Source: Dyella sp. OK004
Lineage (GTDB): Bacteria; Pseudomonadota; Gammaproteobacteria; Xanthomonadales; Rhodanobacteraceae
NCBI RefSeq assembly: GCF_900114495.1
Contig: NZ_FOZI01000001.1
Span: forward strand, 1,383,469-1,447,468
Reading direction: 5' to 3'
Length of the DNA: 64,000 bases
In this document: in pieces, positions 62,566 through 64,000 of the stretch
Layout of the letters: each line of letters begins with the position of its first letter
Position numbering within the stretch: position 1 is the stretch's first letter
Made by a program: the position numbers and the translations under genes
The notes under the pieces: generated by a model
Database searches by the model: none
Seen by the model: the letters and a program-made list of their open reading frames with translations, nothing else
Told to the model about the DNA's origin: nothing

Positions 62566-64000
62566 ATGCAGGAAACTTCCCGTTCGCCCGCTACATCCGC
62601 GCCGTCCGGTTGGTTATGGCGCGCAGCGCGCTGGTGTGTCGTCGCCTTCGCACTGCTGCTCGATCATCTCAAGCCGGTGCGGGTATCCCTGCTGATCATC
62701 GCCTTTGGCGCCATCGCAGCATTGGGGGTGGATCAGGTAGCGGAGCTGTTCCTTATCGCGGTCTGGACCGACCCCAGCACTGGCCGCTATCTGGGGCTGC
62801 TGGCGAGCAGTGCCATAGCCGGCATGGCGATCTGGTACGGAGCGCGCAACGCCTACCGGCTGATCTATCCGCGCTGGCCGGCCCTGCAGGATCCGCGCGG
62901 CGAAGGCTTGCGCAACTGGTTGCCGCGGCTGCTCGGCGCCGCGATTCCGCTGCTGGTGCTGCTGGGTTACGTGGTGTCGTTGACCACCGTGCCGCACGGG
63001 CCGTGTGGCGTCACGGCGGACTGTCAGCAACGCGTCTGGCGCGCGGCCGGACTGTTGATCGAATCTCTGCTGATGGTGGTGTTTCTCGCCACGCGCCGTC
63101 GTCTGTTGAATGCGTTGCCGCTGCGAGAGGGTGCCGGCCCCGTGTGCCTGCAACCTTCCAGCGAGCAACGCGTGGTGCGCGTCCGTGAGCTGGGCATTAC
63201 CGCGCTGCGTTGGTATATCGCCGTGATCGCGCTGAACGTCGTCGCCACGATCTTGATCGCCTGGTGGCCCGAGGCGCTGGACGGCATCGGACCGCTGGCG
63301 ATCCTGCTGATCGCGGCCGCCTTCCTTTGTTTCAGCGGTGGCCTGCTGTGTATGTTCGCCGACCGGCGTGGATGGCCACTGCTAAGTACGTTGTTGTTGG
63401 CGAGCGGTCTGTTTCACGTGCTGCATCTCAACGACAACCATCGCGTGCGGCAGTACCCAGTCATGAGCACGCACCAGACACCGGCTGCCGAACCGGTGGA
63501 GTCGCGGCCCAGCTTTGAGGCTTATGCGAACGCGTGGCTGGACGATCGTTGCACCGGGCGTTCGACTTGTCCGGTGATCATGGTCTCTGCGGAAGGCGGC
63601 GGTATTCGCGGTGCGGCATGGACAGCATTGGTGCTGGCGCGGTTGACCGAGCAGGTCAGGCTGGCCGGTTCAAACGAATCCGCCTTCGCGCATTACCTGT
63701 TCGCCGGCAGTGGCGTCTCCGGCGGCAGCCTTGGCCTGGCAACCTACGCTGTGTTGCTGCGTCAGCCGGGAGGATCGATGGAAGGTCGCACGGAACAGCT
63801 GCTGAGCCACGACTTCCTCGCGCCGACCCTCGCCAATATGTTCTTTGTGGACTTCACCCAACGCTGGCTGCCGGGTGCCTGGTTCGACGATCGCTCGCGC
63901 GCACTCACCCGCGCCTGGGAGCGTGCGGCGCGCCGCCAGGGCGCCCCCGCGCTGGCGCAGCCGTTTGCCGATCTCTATCGGCATGCGGATGGCAGCGTGG
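62566..64000 (+). CDS. Membrane-anchored patatin-like protein, N-terminal part
   Basis: An open frame of 478 residues from ATG 62566 to the end of the window; the gene continues beyond it. The first 290 residues have several hydrophobic helices (about 28-70, 82-96, 122-142, 158-172 and 210-285), giving a membrane part. A patatin catalytic domain follows: the oxyanion loop EGGGIRGA near residue 345 and the nucleophile in GSGVSGGS near residue 386. The DGA/DGG motif should lie past the window end. It is probably a lipid acyl hydrolase facing the membrane surface. The upstream gap (62430-62565) carries its promoter. Confidence 0.85.
   Translation, partial: MQETSRSPATSAPSGWLWRAARWCVVAFALLLDHLKPVRVSLLIIAFGAIAALGVDQVAELFLIAVWTDPSTGRYLGLLASSAIAGMAIWYGARNAYRLIYPRWPALQDPRGEGLRNWLPRLLGAAIPLLVLLGYVVSLTTVPHGPCGVTADCQQRVWRAAGLLIESLLMVVFLATRRRLLNALPLREGAGPVCLQPSSEQRVVRVRELGITALRWYIAVIALNVVATILIAWWPEALDGIGPLAILLIAAAFLCFSGGLLCMFADRRGWPLLSTLLLASGLFHVLHLNDNHRVRQYPVMSTHQTPAAEPVESRPSFEAYANAWLDDRCTGRSTCPVIMVSAEGGGIRGAAWTALVLARLTEQVRLAGSNESAFAHYLFAGSGVSGGSLGLATYAVLLRQPGGSMEGRTEQLLSHDFLAPTLANMFFVDFTQRWLPGAWFDDRSRALTRAWERAARRQGAPALAQPFADLYRHADGSV

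Overview
The window is about 64 kb of GC-rich chromosome from a gammaproteobacterium of the order Xanthomonadales, most likely Rhodanobacteraceae (Dyella/Rhodanobacter/Luteibacter type). I infer this from protein character, from the chain dnaA-dnaN-recF-gyrB followed by tonB-exbB-exbD1-exbD2-pdxJ (an order known from Xanthomonas), from HslV with a xanthomonad-type N-terminal extension, and from GTAG-headed REP doublets. No phage, insertion sequence, CRISPR array, tRNA or rRNA was seen. The window covers the replication origin at about 41.7 kb: rpmH-rnpA-yidC, mnmE and an FtsK-type translocase run leftward, and dnaA-dnaN-recF-gyrB run rightward.

Layout. 1-5.3 kb: the end of a sugar ABC importer operon (binding protein, two permeases, no ATPase) and a 1059-residue secreted glycosidase-like protein. 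5.3-5.75 kb: a cluster of intergenic hairpin repeats. 5.75-13.5 kb: pirin, UPF0149 protein, exonuclease III, cold-shock protein, oligopeptidase A, a cNMP-binding patatin phospholipase, gamma carbonic anhydrase and a small tyrosine-phosphatase-like protein. 13.5-19.4 kb: a TonB-type protein and its truncated paralogue, a small lipoprotein-like gene, a secreted PNGase A-type enzyme, an NTF2-like secreted protein, a YkgJ-type cysteine-cluster protein and aroE. 19.5-28.9 kb: RimK-like ATP-grasp protein and GNAT acetyltransferase, then lptM-dapF-DUF484-xerC and hslVU with unknown genes. 28.9-36.1 kb: dipeptidyl peptidase, YfcG-type GST, Spy/CpxP-like protein, ribokinase and the translocase. 36.2-46.6 kb: the origin region. 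46.9-52.4 kb: TPR protein, TonB/ExbB/ExbD1/ExbD2, pdxJ and a phosphopantetheinyl transferase. 52.5-62.1 kb: a symporter-fused hybrid sensor kinase with a LuxR-type response regulator, acetyl-CoA synthetase, a porin and an MHS-family transporter. 62.2-64 kb: a small membrane protein and a membrane-anchored patatin cut by the window end.

How they work together. Most of the window is housekeeping. The most coherent accessory unit is at 52.5-62.1 kb. It has the composition of the CrbS/CrbR acetate-switch system, lying beside its expected target acs. A porin is divergent from acs, and a proton-coupled carboxylate-type transporter follows it. A perfect 8+8 bp palindrome lies midway between acs and the porin and is the best operator candidate for the response regulator. 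A second regulatory candidate is a tandem 18-bp AT-rich repeat upstream of the PNGase A gene. A third is a pair of GGAGATAT-based sites upstream of the TPR/TonB cluster. These three regulatory readings come from sequence pattern only and are untested.
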